A stretch of 64,000 nt of DNA from Tepidimonas taiwanensis (GTDB taxonomy: Bacteria > Pseudomonadota > Gammaproteobacteria > Burkholderiales > Burkholderiaceae_C), in NCBI RefSeq assembly GCF_020162115.1, contig NZ_CP083911.1, positions 2,294,001 through 2,358,000 on the forward strand, given 5' to 3'. The notes below the pieces were generated by a model, which had not been told where the DNA came from, made no database searches, and worked only from the letters and a program-made list of their open reading frames with translations. The number at the start of each line of letters is the position of its first letter. Positions within the stretch are counted from its first letter, which is position 1. Positions 53,415 through 62,060 of this stretch are shown here, piece by piece. A program made the translations under genes and the position numbers.

Positions 53415-53675
53415 GTGATAGCGACGTTGACGTTCGATACCCTCAAGTTCGGCCGGCGCCTGAAGGACGCCGGGATGGATCCGCGCCTGGCCGAGGAGCA
53501 GGCCGAGGCGGTGTCCGAAGCATTGCAAATCAACCGCGAAGATCTGGCCACCAAGGCCGGCATCGCCGATTTGCGCAAGGAAATGCAGCTCCTCGAGCAA
53601 CGCCTCACGATCAAGCTCGGTGCGATGCTGGTCGTGGCCGTCGGCATCGTTGCCACGCTCGTCAAGATCCTCTGA
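53415..53675 (+). CDS. Small coiled-coil membrane protein (DUF1640/CCDC90-like)
   Basis: Protein of 86 residues. A helical N-terminus (TLTFDTLKFGRRLKDAGMDPRLAEEQAEAVSEALQ) is followed by a coiled coil and one C-terminal membrane helix (MLVVAVGIVATLVKIL). This is the DUF1640/CCDC90 organisation. The GTG start at 53415 is the only one that includes the FDTLKF part; no clear ribosome site. Confidence 0.72.
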   Translation: MIATLTFDTLKFGRRLKDAGMDPRLAEEQAEAVSEALQINREDLATKAGIADLRKEMQLLEQRLTIKLGAMLVVAVGIVATLVKIL

Positions 53676-53772
53676 CGGCTCCCACCCGCCGCCGGTCCAG
53701 CCGCGGCGGTGTCGGGCGCGCGACCGGATCGGCGCCTCTCCCGTGCCTGCGTCACTCCGCCTGCGCTACCCG

Positions 53773-54768
53773 TTACTGCGCGCGGATCCCGTTGCGCTCG
53801 ATGACCGCCTTCAGGCGCGCGGTGTCGTCGCGCATGCGGCGCGCCAAGGCCTCGGGCGAGGTACCGGCGACCTGCCAGCCCTGCGAGAAGAGTTTCTGCC
53901 GCACGTCCGGGCGACGCACGATGTCGGCCAGCGCCTCGGCCACGCGGCGGATGCGCTCTGCCGGCAGGGTGGCCGGGGCGGCCACAGCGTTCCAGATTTC
54001 CAGCTCGAACCCGCGTAACCCGACTTCCGCCAAGCTGGGCACCCCCGGGGCGAGCGTGCTGCGCCCGGCCGAGGTCAAGCCCACGGCACGCAGGCGACCG
54101 GACTGCACCTGCGGCATCGCCAAGCCCGGCGGCAACAGCGCCACCTGCACGTCGCCCTGCAGCATCGCGTTGATCACCTGCGGGTTGCCCGGATACGGCA
54201 CGTGCACCGCGCGCCAGCCCGTCGCCGCCTTGAGCATCTCCATCCCGATGTGGGCGATGGTGCCGACGCCCGGGCTGCCGTAGTTCCAGCGGTCCCCGGC
54301 GGCGCGGCCGGCCGCCAGCACCGCGGCCGCCTCCGCGGGCAACGCCGCCGCCGCGGTGAGCACCAGCGGCGCCGTGCCGATCAGCGACACCGGCGCCAGA
54401 TCGGTGAACGGGTCGTACGGGGTCGCCGGGTTGAGCAGCTTGGCGATCGTGAGGTTGCCGTTGATCATCAGCCCGAGCGTGTGCTCGTCGCGGGCGCGCG
54501 CCACCACGTCGGCGGCGATATTCCCGCCCGCCCCCGGGCGGTTCTCCACCACGACCGGCTGGCCCAGCGCCTGCGCCAGCGGATCGGCCAAGGCCCGTGC
54601 CGTCAAGTCCGGCGACGACCCGGGCGGGAACCCCACCACCAGCCGCAGCGGGCGCGACGGCCAACCGCCCTGCGCCCACACCGGCCCCGCGATCGCCGCC
54701 CCTGCGAGGAGGCGCAACGCCATCCGGCGCTGCCGGTTCGGTCCCTTGTCAGCCCATGTCGTCTGCAT
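53773..54768 (-). CDS. Orphan Bug/TctC-type periplasmic binding protein
   Basis: Substrate-binding protein of 331 residues with an N-terminal signal. Motifs PSRPLRLVVGFPPGSSPDLTARALADPLAQALGQPVVVENRPGAGGNIAADVVA and YGSPGVGTIAHIGMEMLK are typical of the Bug family. It has no TctA/B nearby, so it either works with a distant permease or acts as a signal receptor. A GAGGAG precedes the ATG at 54768. It lies 65 bp downstream of lplT on the same strand. Confidence 0.9.
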   Translation of the reverse strand: MQTTWADKGPNRQRRMALRLLAGAAIAGPVWAQGGWPSRPLRLVVGFPPGSSPDLTARALADPLAQALGQPVVVENRPGAGGNIAADVVARARDEHTLGLMINGNLTIAKLLNPATPYDPFTDLAPVSLIGTAPLVLTAAAALPAEAAAVLAAGRAAGDRWNYGSPGVGTIAHIGMEMLKAATGWRAVHVPYPGNPQVINAMLQGDVQVALLPPGLAMPQVQSGRLRAVGLTSAGRSTLAPGVPSLAEVGLRGFELEIWNAVAAPATLPAERIRRVAEALADIVRRPDVRQKLFSQGWQVAGTSPEALARRMRDDTARLKAVIERNGIRAQ

Positions 54769-54833
54769 CGTCTTCTCCTCTGTCGCCGTCGTCGTCTCGT
54801 GCGGCACGACCGAGCGGTCGTCGATGGCGCCAC

Positions 54834-56120
54834 TCATCCGTGCAGATCGTCGCGCCGCGCGATCTCGAACAGGCGCTCCAGCTCGTGCGGGTAGCGGCGC
54901 AGGTTGGCGGCGTGCCAGCGCTGGATGGCCCACATCACCGCCGCCACCAGCGCGCCGAACGCCGCGATCGCGCCGAACGCCGACAAGCCCATCCCGGTGG
55001 CCGTGCTGTAGAGCGCGCCCAGGCCCAGGATGCACGCCTGTTCGTTGAAATTCTGCACCGCAATCGAACGCCCGGCGCCCATCAGGTTGTGCCCGCGGTG
55101 CTGCAGCAGCGCGTTCATCGGCACCACCAGAAAGCCCCCCAGCGCCCCCAGCAGCAGCAGGAACGGCGCGGCCACCCAGACGTTGTCGATGAGGTTCATC
55201 AGCACCACCAAAAAGCCCATCGCGATGCCCAGCGGCATCACGCGCGTGGCCTGGTCCAGCCGCATGCGCACCGACGCGGCCACGGCCCCGACGGCGGTGC
55301 CGATGGCGACCACGCCGACCAGCGTCGACGCCTGCGTGGTGGTGTAACCCAGCGCCGCCGCCGCCCACGCCAGCACGATGTAGCGCAGGTTGCCGCTGAC
55401 GCCCCAGAACAGCGTGGTGGTGGCCAGCGAAATCTGGCCCAGGTGATCGCGCCACAGCCGCGCGTTGCAGCGCCAGAAATCCGGCAGCAGCGCCAGCGGA
55501 TTGGCCGGCAGGTGGCGCAGCGGTGCCGTGGTGCGCGGAATGCGCAGGTTGAACGCCGCCGCCAGCGCATAGACGAACACCAGGCCGAAGATGGCCGCTT
55601 CGGCCGACGTGCGCAGGTGCAACAGCTCCACCCCCGGCACATCGACCGCGCGCAACCAGCCCGATACCACCGGCCCGACGAGCTGCCCGCCCAGTACGAC
55701 CCCCAGGATGATGGAGGCGATGGTCAGCCCCTCGATCCAGCCGTTGGCCTTGACCAGTTGTGAGGGGGGCAGCAGCTCGGTGAGGATGCCGTACTTGGCC
55801 GGTGAATACGCCGCCGCCCCGAGGCCGACGACGCTGTAGGCGATGAGCGGGTGCACGGGCGTGAGCATCAGCAGGCAGCCAACGACCTTGATCGCGTTGC
55901 TGATGAACATCACCTGCCCCTTGGGCCGGGCGTCCGCGAAGGCGCCGACGAATGGCGCCAGCACGACGTAAAAGAGCGCGAACATCGGCACCAGCGCCGC
56001 CGCCTGCCACTCGGGCGCGCCGCGCGTGCGCAGCAGCTCGACCGCCACCACGAACAGCGCGTTGTCCGCCAGCGAACTGCAGAACTGCGCCGTCATGATG
56101 GTGTAGAAGCCGCGCTTCAT
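54834..56120 (-). CDS. lplT: Lysophospholipid transporter LplT
   Basis: MFS permease of 428 residues, start MKRGFYTIMTAQFCSSLADNALFVVAVELLRTR, which is diagnostic of LplT. It flips lysophospholipids across the inner membrane for re-acylation. Unlike E. coli it is not fused or adjacent to aas. It is divergent from alr, with 83 bp between starts; this pairing is common in Burkholderiales. Confidence 0.93.
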   Translation of the reverse strand: MKRGFYTIMTAQFCSSLADNALFVVAVELLRTRGAPEWQAAALVPMFALFYVVLAPFVGAFADARPKGQVMFISNAIKVVGCLLMLTPVHPLIAYSVVGLGAAAYSPAKYGILTELLPPSQLVKANGWIEGLTIASIILGVVLGGQLVGPVVSGWLRAVDVPGVELLHLRTSAEAAIFGLVFVYALAAAFNLRIPRTTAPLRHLPANPLALLPDFWRCNARLWRDHLGQISLATTTLFWGVSGNLRYIVLAWAAAALGYTTTQASTLVGVVAIGTAVGAVAASVRMRLDQATRVMPLGIAMGFLVVLMNLIDNVWVAAPFLLLLGALGGFLVVPMNALLQHRGHNLMGAGRSIAVQNFNEQACILGLGALYSTATGMGLSAFGAIAAFGALVAAVMWAIQRWHAANLRRYPHELERLFEIARRDDLHG

Positions 56121-56203
56121 AGCGGTGAAAACGGATCCGGTGGTGCTCGCGAACGGCGCGTTTTGTGCGAAAGTGCGCGCGTTTATAGCACGGACACCTC
56201 ACC

Positions 56204-57376
56204 ATGCCCCGTCCCATTCAGGCCACCGTCCACTTCGCGGCCCTGCGCCACAACCTGCAACGCTGCCGTGCCGCCGCCGGGGCCGCGCGCGTGTGGGCCG
56301 TCGTCAAGGCCAACGCCTACGGCCACGGCATCGAACGCGTCTTTGGCGCGCTGCGCGGTGCGGACGGCTTTGCGCTGCTCGACCTCGCCGAGGCCGAGCG
56401 ACTGCGCGCGCTGGACTGGCGCGGCCCGATCCTGCTGCTCGAAGGCTGCTTCGAGCCGCGCGACCTCGAGGTCTGCTCGCGCCTGAACCTCTGGCACGTC
56501 GTGCACTGCGAGGAGCAGATCGAGTGGCTCAGCCGCCACAAGACGCACACGCCGCACAAGGTGTTCCTGAAAATGAACTCCGGCATGAACCGGCTCGGGT
56601 TTCGGCCGGCGGCGTTTCGCGCCGCGTGGGCGCGGCTGCAGGCCCTGCCGCAGGTGGACGAGGTGGGCCTGATGACCCACTTCAGCGACGCCGACGGCCA
56701 GCGCTTCGGGCGCGAAGGCATCGCGCACCAGGTGGAGGCGTTCGTGGCCGCGACCGCCGACCTGCCGGGCGAGCGCACGCTGTGCAACAGCGCCGCCACG
56801 CTGCGTCACGCGCTGCGCGTGCGGCTCGGCGACGAACACGCGCCGGCACTGGCGGCGGACTGGGTGCGCGCGGGCATCGCCCTCTACGGCAGTGCGCCCG
56901 ACGCGCCGGCACACGACATCGGCCACTGGGATCTGCAGCCGACGATGACGCTGGCCAGCCGCCTGATCGCCATCCAGGACGTGCCGGCGGGCGAGTCGAT
57001 CGGCTACGGGTCCACCTTCGTGGCGCCACAGCGCATGCGCGTGGGTATCGTCGCCTGTGGCTATGCAGACGGCTACCCGCGGCACGCCAGCCTGGGGCAG
57101 GACCACGGCGCGCCGGTGCTGGTGCGCGGCGTGCGCACCCGGCTGGTCGGCCGCGTCAGCATGGACATGCTGGCGGTGGACCTGACGCCGGTGGAGGCCA
57201 ACGGCGTGCCCTGCCAGCTCGGTGCCGAAGTCGTGCTGTGGGGCCGCAGCGCCTACGGCACCGTGTTGCCGATCGATGAGGTGGCGCAGGCCGCGGGGAC
57301 AATCGCTTATGAACTGATGTGCGCCGTCGCGCCGCGCGTGCCCATCACCGCCGATGAGGAAGCGCCGCACCGTTGA
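56204..57376 (+). CDS. alr: Alanine racemase
   Basis: PLP-dependent racemase of 390 residues making D-alanine for peptidoglycan. The PLP Lys is K35 (AVVKANAYGHG) and the catalytic Tyr is in GESIGYGSTF. Other motifs are KMNSGMNRLGF and GRVSMDMLAVDL. In related genomes, as I recall, radA often follows alr; here accessory genes follow instead. Confidence 0.95.
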   Translation: MPRPIQATVHFAALRHNLQRCRAAAGAARVWAVVKANAYGHGIERVFGALRGADGFALLDLAEAERLRALDWRGPILLLEGCFEPRDLEVCSRLNLWHVVHCEEQIEWLSRHKTHTPHKVFLKMNSGMNRLGFRPAAFRAAWARLQALPQVDEVGLMTHFSDADGQRFGREGIAHQVEAFVAATADLPGERTLCNSAATLRHALRVRLGDEHAPALAADWVRAGIALYGSAPDAPAHDIGHWDLQPTMTLASRLIAIQDVPAGESIGYGSTFVAPQRMRVGIVACGYADGYPRHASLGQDHGAPVLVRGVRTRLVGRVSMDMLAVDLTPVEANGVPCQLGAEVVLWGRSAYGTVLPIDEVAQAAGTIAYELMCAVAPRVPITADEEAPHR

Positions 57377-57404
57377 CTTCGCAGAACAGAACTATTCGCG
57401 ATAA

Positions 57405-58068
57405 ATGAACCAGGACGCGCACCTACGCTTCGTGTTCCTGACCGGTGTCTCGAAGTTCAGCAAGGTCTCCATCTTCTCGGGCGTGAACAACCTCAACGAC
57501 ATCACGCGCGATGCGCGCTACAGCGCGATACGGCGCCACACGGAGGCCGACCTCGACACCGTGCTTGCCCTGGAGTTGGAGGGGCTCGACCGCGAGGAAA
57601 TCCGGCGCAGGTACAACGGCTACGGGCGGCTCGGCGAGCGCGTCGACAACCCGTTTGACGTCTTGCAGCTGCTTCTGGGGCGGCTCTTTTGCACCTGAAA
57701 ACCTCGAACTCAGCTCGCGCACGAGCCGGTTGCTTGACTGGCCAGACTTGTTCGTGGCGCTGGACTTCGATGGGCCGAAAACCACTTCGAGAGCCTTTAC
57801 GCCTCCATCCCCGCCGACTGGTACCGCAACAACCCCATCACCCAGTACGAGAGCTACTGGGCCAGTGTCTTTTACTCGCACATCGCGAGCCTCGGCGTCG
57901 ACTTGACGCCCGAGAACGTCACGAACCAGGGGCGCATCGACTTGACACTCAAGCTCGACGCCGCCATCGTCGTCATCGAGTTCAAGCGGGCCGAGGGCAG
58001 CGCCCCGACGGGCGAGGCCCTCGCGCAACTCAAAACCAGCGGCTACGCCGACAAATACTGCGCGGGCG
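57405..58068 (+). pseudogene. Decayed AAA-ATPase-like / PD-(D/E)XK gene
   Basis: Remnant of a relative of the intact gene at 39706-41259. Frame 1 (57405-57698) matches its middle (QDAHLRFVFLTGVSKFSKVS..GERVDNPFDVL). A shifted frame carries LFVALDFDGPK, then the original frame resumes with HFESLYASIPADWYRNN..GRIDLTLKLDAAIVVIEFKR. The N-terminal ~170 residues are missing, about 100 residues are deleted in the middle, and there are two frame changes. It is not functional as one protein. Confidence 0.85.
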
Positions 58069-58088
58069 GCCGGACTGCCGCCCCTGTA

Positions 58089-59360
58089 TCAATGCGAGGT
58101 GTTGGTTGTCGACGCCTTGCAGATCGACATGCCCGGCGGCGGATTTTCAGACCATTTGTCTTTACACAGTTCAAACCGTATCGGCTCGGTGCATGGCGCT
58201 TTGGCAATTTTCTGCACCACCGAGTTGATGCTCCCGCACCTGGCCCTCGCCAACTCTCTGAATTGTTCGTCGATAGTCTTCGTCGGCTGTACGGCCTGTG
58301 AAGGGACAGTCCCTTCGGGGGAAGAACGCGCAGCGAGATCTCCGCTCGTTGCACCAACGCTCGTTGACGTGTTGGGGGTATGCAGTGGTGCAGCAGGCGT
58401 GTGCACAGGAGCAATCCCTGAGCGGGTCGGGGGGTTGGGTACCGAACCCGCACCCGGCGCGGGTGTGACGGTTGCTTCGCGCGCCCTGAGGGGAGCGACT
58501 GCCGTAACTTTCGGCGTTGGCGCGGCGGCACCCGACGTTGCCGCAGGGGCGGTGTCGGAAGCGTTTTCGTTCCCTTTCGGGGTGGTCACCGAAGGAGGCA
58601 GCGTGGCGGTAACCGGCGCAGCGCCGTGGGTTATCGGTGGCTGGGTGGCCTCGACCTTGGTTTGCGCTCCACCCTCCCGCTTGACCTCCGCGATGATTTC
58701 CTCTTGTGCCTGTTGCCCAGAAGGCGCTTGTGCAGTTGGTGTTGGTGGCGTTTGCGGTGCCGACACCGCCACCTCCGCGCGTTGGTAGATGTACCACAGT
58801 GCGCCCGCACCACTCAGCACCGCCACGCCCGCAACAACCGCGACCGCAGCCCCTGCTCTCCTGCGCTGGGGTACCGGCTGCGGCGCAGACGCGGGAGCAT
58901 GCGGCTGTGCCGCCTTCCCCTGCGCAGGGGCTTTGGCGGCACGTGACGGCAGCCCCTCTGCAGGCTGCAATGGTGGGACCGTGCTGCTGCCACTGTGTCG
59001 AAGATCTTCGGTTGGGGCTGCAGCCACAGGCGGGGAACTCACCGGGAGCGCGGAAGAAACTACCGCGTCGTCAGCGGTAGTACGAACCGGTCCGGCCACG
59101 TTGACGGGTTCGGTTGCGCCGACGGATTCGGACGCGCTGACGGATTCGGTTGCGCCGACATCCAAGGGCGCGGCCGCCTCTGCTTGGGCGTTATTGGGTA
59201 CGGTGGGCTTTTCGCTCGTCTGCGCCGCAACCGGGTTGCCAAGCGCTGACGCGTCCGATGCGGCCGTTGGCCTGCTGGCCGGTGCCACCGGCGTGCCGCA
59301 GTGGTTGCAAAATTTTGCGCTTTCCCGGAGCTGCGCACCGCAGCTGACACAAAATGGCAT
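58089..59360 (-). CDS. Zinc-ribbon single-pass membrane protein with Pro/Ala/Thr-rich region
   Basis: I do not recognise this 423-residue protein. The N-terminus MPFCVSCGAQLRESAKFCNHCG is a zinc ribbon (C4, C7, C18 and C21). A ~145-residue Ala/Pro/Ser-rich linker precedes one membrane helix (169-192), followed by another low-complexity stretch. The last ~60 residues hold four Cys (375, 390, 399 and 414) with x14, x8, x14 spacing, a possible disulphide-bonded periplasmic domain. GGAGGAG lies before the ATG at 59360. Last of three co-oriented zinc-ribbon genes. Confidence 0.75.
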   Translation of the reverse strand: MPFCVSCGAQLRESAKFCNHCGTPVAPASRPTAASDASALGNPVAAQTSEKPTVPNNAQAEAAAPLDVGATESVSASESVGATEPVNVAGPVRTTADDAVVSSALPVSSPPVAAAPTEDLRHSGSSTVPPLQPAEGLPSRAAKAPAQGKAAQPHAPASAPQPVPQRRRAGAAVAVVAGVAVLSGAGALWYIYQRAEVAVSAPQTPPTPTAQAPSGQQAQEEIIAEVKREGGAQTKVEATQPPITHGAAPVTATLPPSVTTPKGNENASDTAPAATSGAAAPTPKVTAVAPLRAREATVTPAPGAGSVPNPPTRSGIAPVHTPAAPLHTPNTSTSVGATSGDLAARSSPEGTVPSQAVQPTKTIDEQFRELARARCGSINSVVQKIAKAPCTEPIRFELCKDKWSENPPPGMSICKASTTNTSH

Positions 59361-59452
59361 TTGCAACTCCTCCAAGAATTGAATCGAGCCAACCATCGCA
59401 AAACGGACGGTTTGACTCTTTCTCACTCCGGGCCTCGACCGAAAACGAGGTC

Positions 59453-60328
59453 TCAGGGCCTGCCTACGGGCGATGACTCCGCAAACAGTCGTTCGAGCCA
59501 TGCAGCAAACTCCGAAACAACGCTTGCCAGCTCACCATCATTCTCGATACTACCGGTTGCCTTTTCCAAGACCGACAGCGCCTGTACTTCTCGCTCGGTG
59601 ACGACACGCCAGCGCCCCTCTTTGCGCGCCAAGAAGAATTTTTTTCTAACGCCCTCCCGAATTACGGGGGAGATTTGCACATTCTCCTCATTGACGGCCC
59701 AGGGCGCTGGATTGCGGTACACAATCCGGACGTCGGCGCGCGATACCCAAACCCCACCGAGACGCCGCGGCGGCGCAAACTCCACCACTTCGTCAACCTC
59801 GATGCCGTCGGCCACACACAACTCCCCCGTGCGTGTCGCACGCCTTCCCAATTCCGTCTTCGTGTAGCGAAAAAAAGTAATCGGAACGAATAAACCGGGG
59901 CTGGAGTCGATTTTTGGACCACTATACAAACCGGCTTGAACGAGCATATCGAACCACTGCCGACCACCACGCTCAAATTGCCCGAGCGTAACCTGGTCAG
60001 CGGCGTAGTCGTAATTCCGCAAACAATAATGATGACGGTATTCGTCCGACCGCTCGGTGATCCAGGCCTGAACGGCACGCGCAAACACGGCTTTCGACGG
60101 TGCTTCGGGGGCCAACCAGAGGTACATCGCCCCCGCTGCCAATAGCACCACCAGCATTCCCCCGATGCCCCAAAGCAACCGTCGCGAGGGCATGTGCATC
60201 GATGCTGACACCGAGGTGCTCTCATGTGGTTGGGCTGCGGCCGCCGCGCCTCTCATCGGACGACCACAGCTTTCACAGAAGCGACTCCCCTCCAGGTTTT
60301 TGTGCCCGCATTGGGTACAAAACGCCAT
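59453..60328 (-). CDS. Zinc-ribbon single-pass membrane protein with extracytoplasmic domain
   Basis: Unrecognised protein of 291 residues. The zinc ribbon is at the N-terminus (C4, C7, C18 and C21; same spacing as its neighbour). One membrane helix spans 51-73 (LLWGIGGMLVVLLAAGAMYLW). The C-terminal ~215 residues are predicted extracytoplasmic and contain NTF2-like-looking alternation, but no motif I can name. The layout resembles TcaA/YvbJ-type proteins of Gram-positives. GGAG lies 8 bases before the ATG at 60328. Confidence 0.75.
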   Translation of the reverse strand: MAFCTQCGHKNLEGSRFCESCGRPMRGAAAAAQPHESTSVSASMHMPSRRLLWGIGGMLVVLLAAGAMYLWLAPEAPSKAVFARAVQAWITERSDEYRHHYCLRNYDYAADQVTLGQFERGGRQWFDMLVQAGLYSGPKIDSSPGLFVPITFFRYTKTELGRRATRTGELCVADGIEVDEVVEFAPPRRLGGVWVSRADVRIVYRNPAPWAVNEENVQISPVIREGVRKKFFLARKEGRWRVVTEREVQALSVLEKATGSIENDGELASVVSEFAAWLERLFAESSPVGRP

Positions 60329-60349
60329 GGTCATTTCTCCGGAAGACCG

Positions 60350-61519
60350 TCACTGGAGACGATGCCCGCAGTTGCCGCAAAAAATATCCGCCGGCGACAC
60401 GGGCTGCGTGCAGCTCGGACACGTCGGGTTTGCGGCTGCCCCATTGCCCGCGGGCGAAGAGGCCGAAGGCCCCGACAAAGACACCGCGGCCGCCTGCGTT
60501 TGCATGCGATCTCGCGCTTGCTGCGCCTTGCGCTTGACCTCTTCGAGCTTCTGCTTCAACGCCTCTTCGCCGCGCTCCAGCTCGAGACCGTCAACTGCGG
60601 CGCGGTGAATGATGGCTAACCCCTTCATCGCCACCAGCGATCCGGGCGCGACGCCCAAAAAGAACAACACGAGACCGCCAAAACCCAGCGCCCAGAGGTA
60701 GCCGCCGAGGCCGGTCTCGCCCAGGAGCGCTCCCCACACGATGCGAGACAAACCGCCAACACCGTCAATGGAACTGCCCACCACCGCCGCCGACATGGAC
60801 AACACCAAGCCCGCGCCGCCAAACAGCGCTGCGCCGATGATCGCCGTGACCACCGTCACCAAGACGCCCAGCAACAGCATCATGATGATGACGAATAACA
60901 AGCGGTGGCGCGCCATCTCCCGCAGCGTCGTCAGAGCCCGCAACACGGTTTCGCCATTCCAAATAACCGGGGCCGCCAACGGAATAGCCACGTATAGCAG
61001 AGCGAACAAAAAAAATCCTGTCAATACTGCACCCACCGGAAAAACGATGGCATATAGCAACGCGCCGACCCCCGGTATTTTGCAAAGAAACAATATTAGC
61101 GACAATGCAGCGAGATAAAGAAGAAATATAACGCCCACCAGGAAAATAACACCAATCAACCGATGAACGGTGAACAACGATGCCAGTATGGCCGACTTGA
61201 TATTCCGCTGCGGCCTTCCCCAAACGTCGTCTGACAACATGATGCCCACCGCGTTGCTCCCAACCAGAAGCGCCATCAGCACCAGAATGAGACCCACCAG
61301 ACCGACAAACGAGGCCAGGATGCCGGACTGATTGCTCAACGCAGCCGTTACCCCCCCGAACAATACTGTCAAAACCCCCACCCCAAGGGAGGTCAAGGCC
61401 AGTAGCGAAAAAGGCTGCCAGCGAGTGATCGCATCGACGGCCGACAGCAATGAGGTGTTGGCCAAAAATGTTTTTTGGATATGCGAAGAAAACCCGACAC
61501 CATCCACGGTTTTGGACAT
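60350..61519 (-). CDS. Polytopic membrane protein with C-terminal zinc ribbon
   Basis: Unrecognised protein of 389 residues. It has about six to eight helices spanning residues ~31-310. After a charged helix (ELERGEEALKQKLEEVKRKAQQARDRM) it ends with a zinc ribbon CPSCTQPVSPADIFCGNCG (C367, C370, C381 and C384). AGGAGG precedes the ATG at 61519. It is first of the three-gene cluster; 21 bp separates it from the next gene. Its 5' half is richer in A/T than surrounding genes. Confidence 0.76.
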   Translation of the reverse strand: MSKTVDGVGFSSHIQKTFLANTSLLSAVDAITRWQPFSLLALTSLGVGVLTVLFGGVTAALSNQSGILASFVGLVGLILVLMALLVGSNAVGIMLSDDVWGRPQRNIKSAILASLFTVHRLIGVIFLVGVIFLLYLAALSLILFLCKIPGVGALLYAIVFPVGAVLTGFFLFALLYVAIPLAAPVIWNGETVLRALTTLREMARHRLLFVIIMMLLLGVLVTVVTAIIGAALFGGAGLVLSMSAAVVGSSIDGVGGLSRIVWGALLGETGLGGYLWALGFGGLVLFFLGVAPGSLVAMKGLAIIHRAAVDGLELERGEEALKQKLEEVKRKAQQARDRMQTQAAAVSLSGPSASSPAGNGAAANPTCPSCTQPVSPADIFCGNCGHRLQ

Positions 61520-62060
61520 TTTCCCCTCCTCAGACAAACACACAGATACGGCGACCGATTCGCCTCTTCCAGGGAAAGCTCACACAACAAACGGAACCAC
61601 TCCCACGCCGAGCCACGGCTTGCCTTGTCATGGCTGACCGCCACGCAAACGCTCTTCTCCCCGCAGCTTGGCTGAAGAGCATAACCCAAATCAGGACATC
61701 AGCACCATAGCACCGATCAGGTACAGGGAAAAGACATCTTTGCGGCAACCGTGAGCCGCCCCACCAATAGCGCCGCAGCCCCAAACCAAACATAAATGAT
61801 AACTATGAACGGGAAATGGCATTTCCAGCAAATAAAAAAGCGAACTTCAGTAGATTTTTTGAACCGGCGCGACACCCCCTCCACATAAACCGTGGATACG
61901 CTTACCGCTGGACAGCGGCCGCTTTTTGCGGCGTCTCCTCACCCCACCTCTCAAAAGACGCTTTCCCACGGCAAAGCAGCGATATGAGACGAGCGCGCTT
62001 TCGCCACTTGTACTCCCTGGGGTATAAAGCTATACTTCGCTCCCCAAAAGGAGGACATCG
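61520..62060. other. 541-bp intergenic region between zinc-ribbon cluster and RND operon
   Basis: No convincing gene. It is AT-richer than the rest, with a 15-bp palindrome GGAAATG-G-CATTTCC at 61812-61826 and A/T runs near 61830-61860. The promoter of the RND operon is at its right end (62008-62036). The promoter of the zinc-ribbon cluster should lie at the left end, but I could not place it. Confidence 0.55.
62008..62036 (+). promoter_or_regulatory. Sigma-70 promoter of the RND operon
   Basis: TTGTAC (62008-62013), 17-bp spacer and TATACT (62031-62036), ~25 bp before the ATG at 62061. The spacer holds a partial palindrome TACTCC-CT-GGGGTA (62011-62024), a candidate operator for a TetR- or MerR-type repressor/activator. 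AAAAGGAGG precedes the start codon. Confidence 0.65.
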
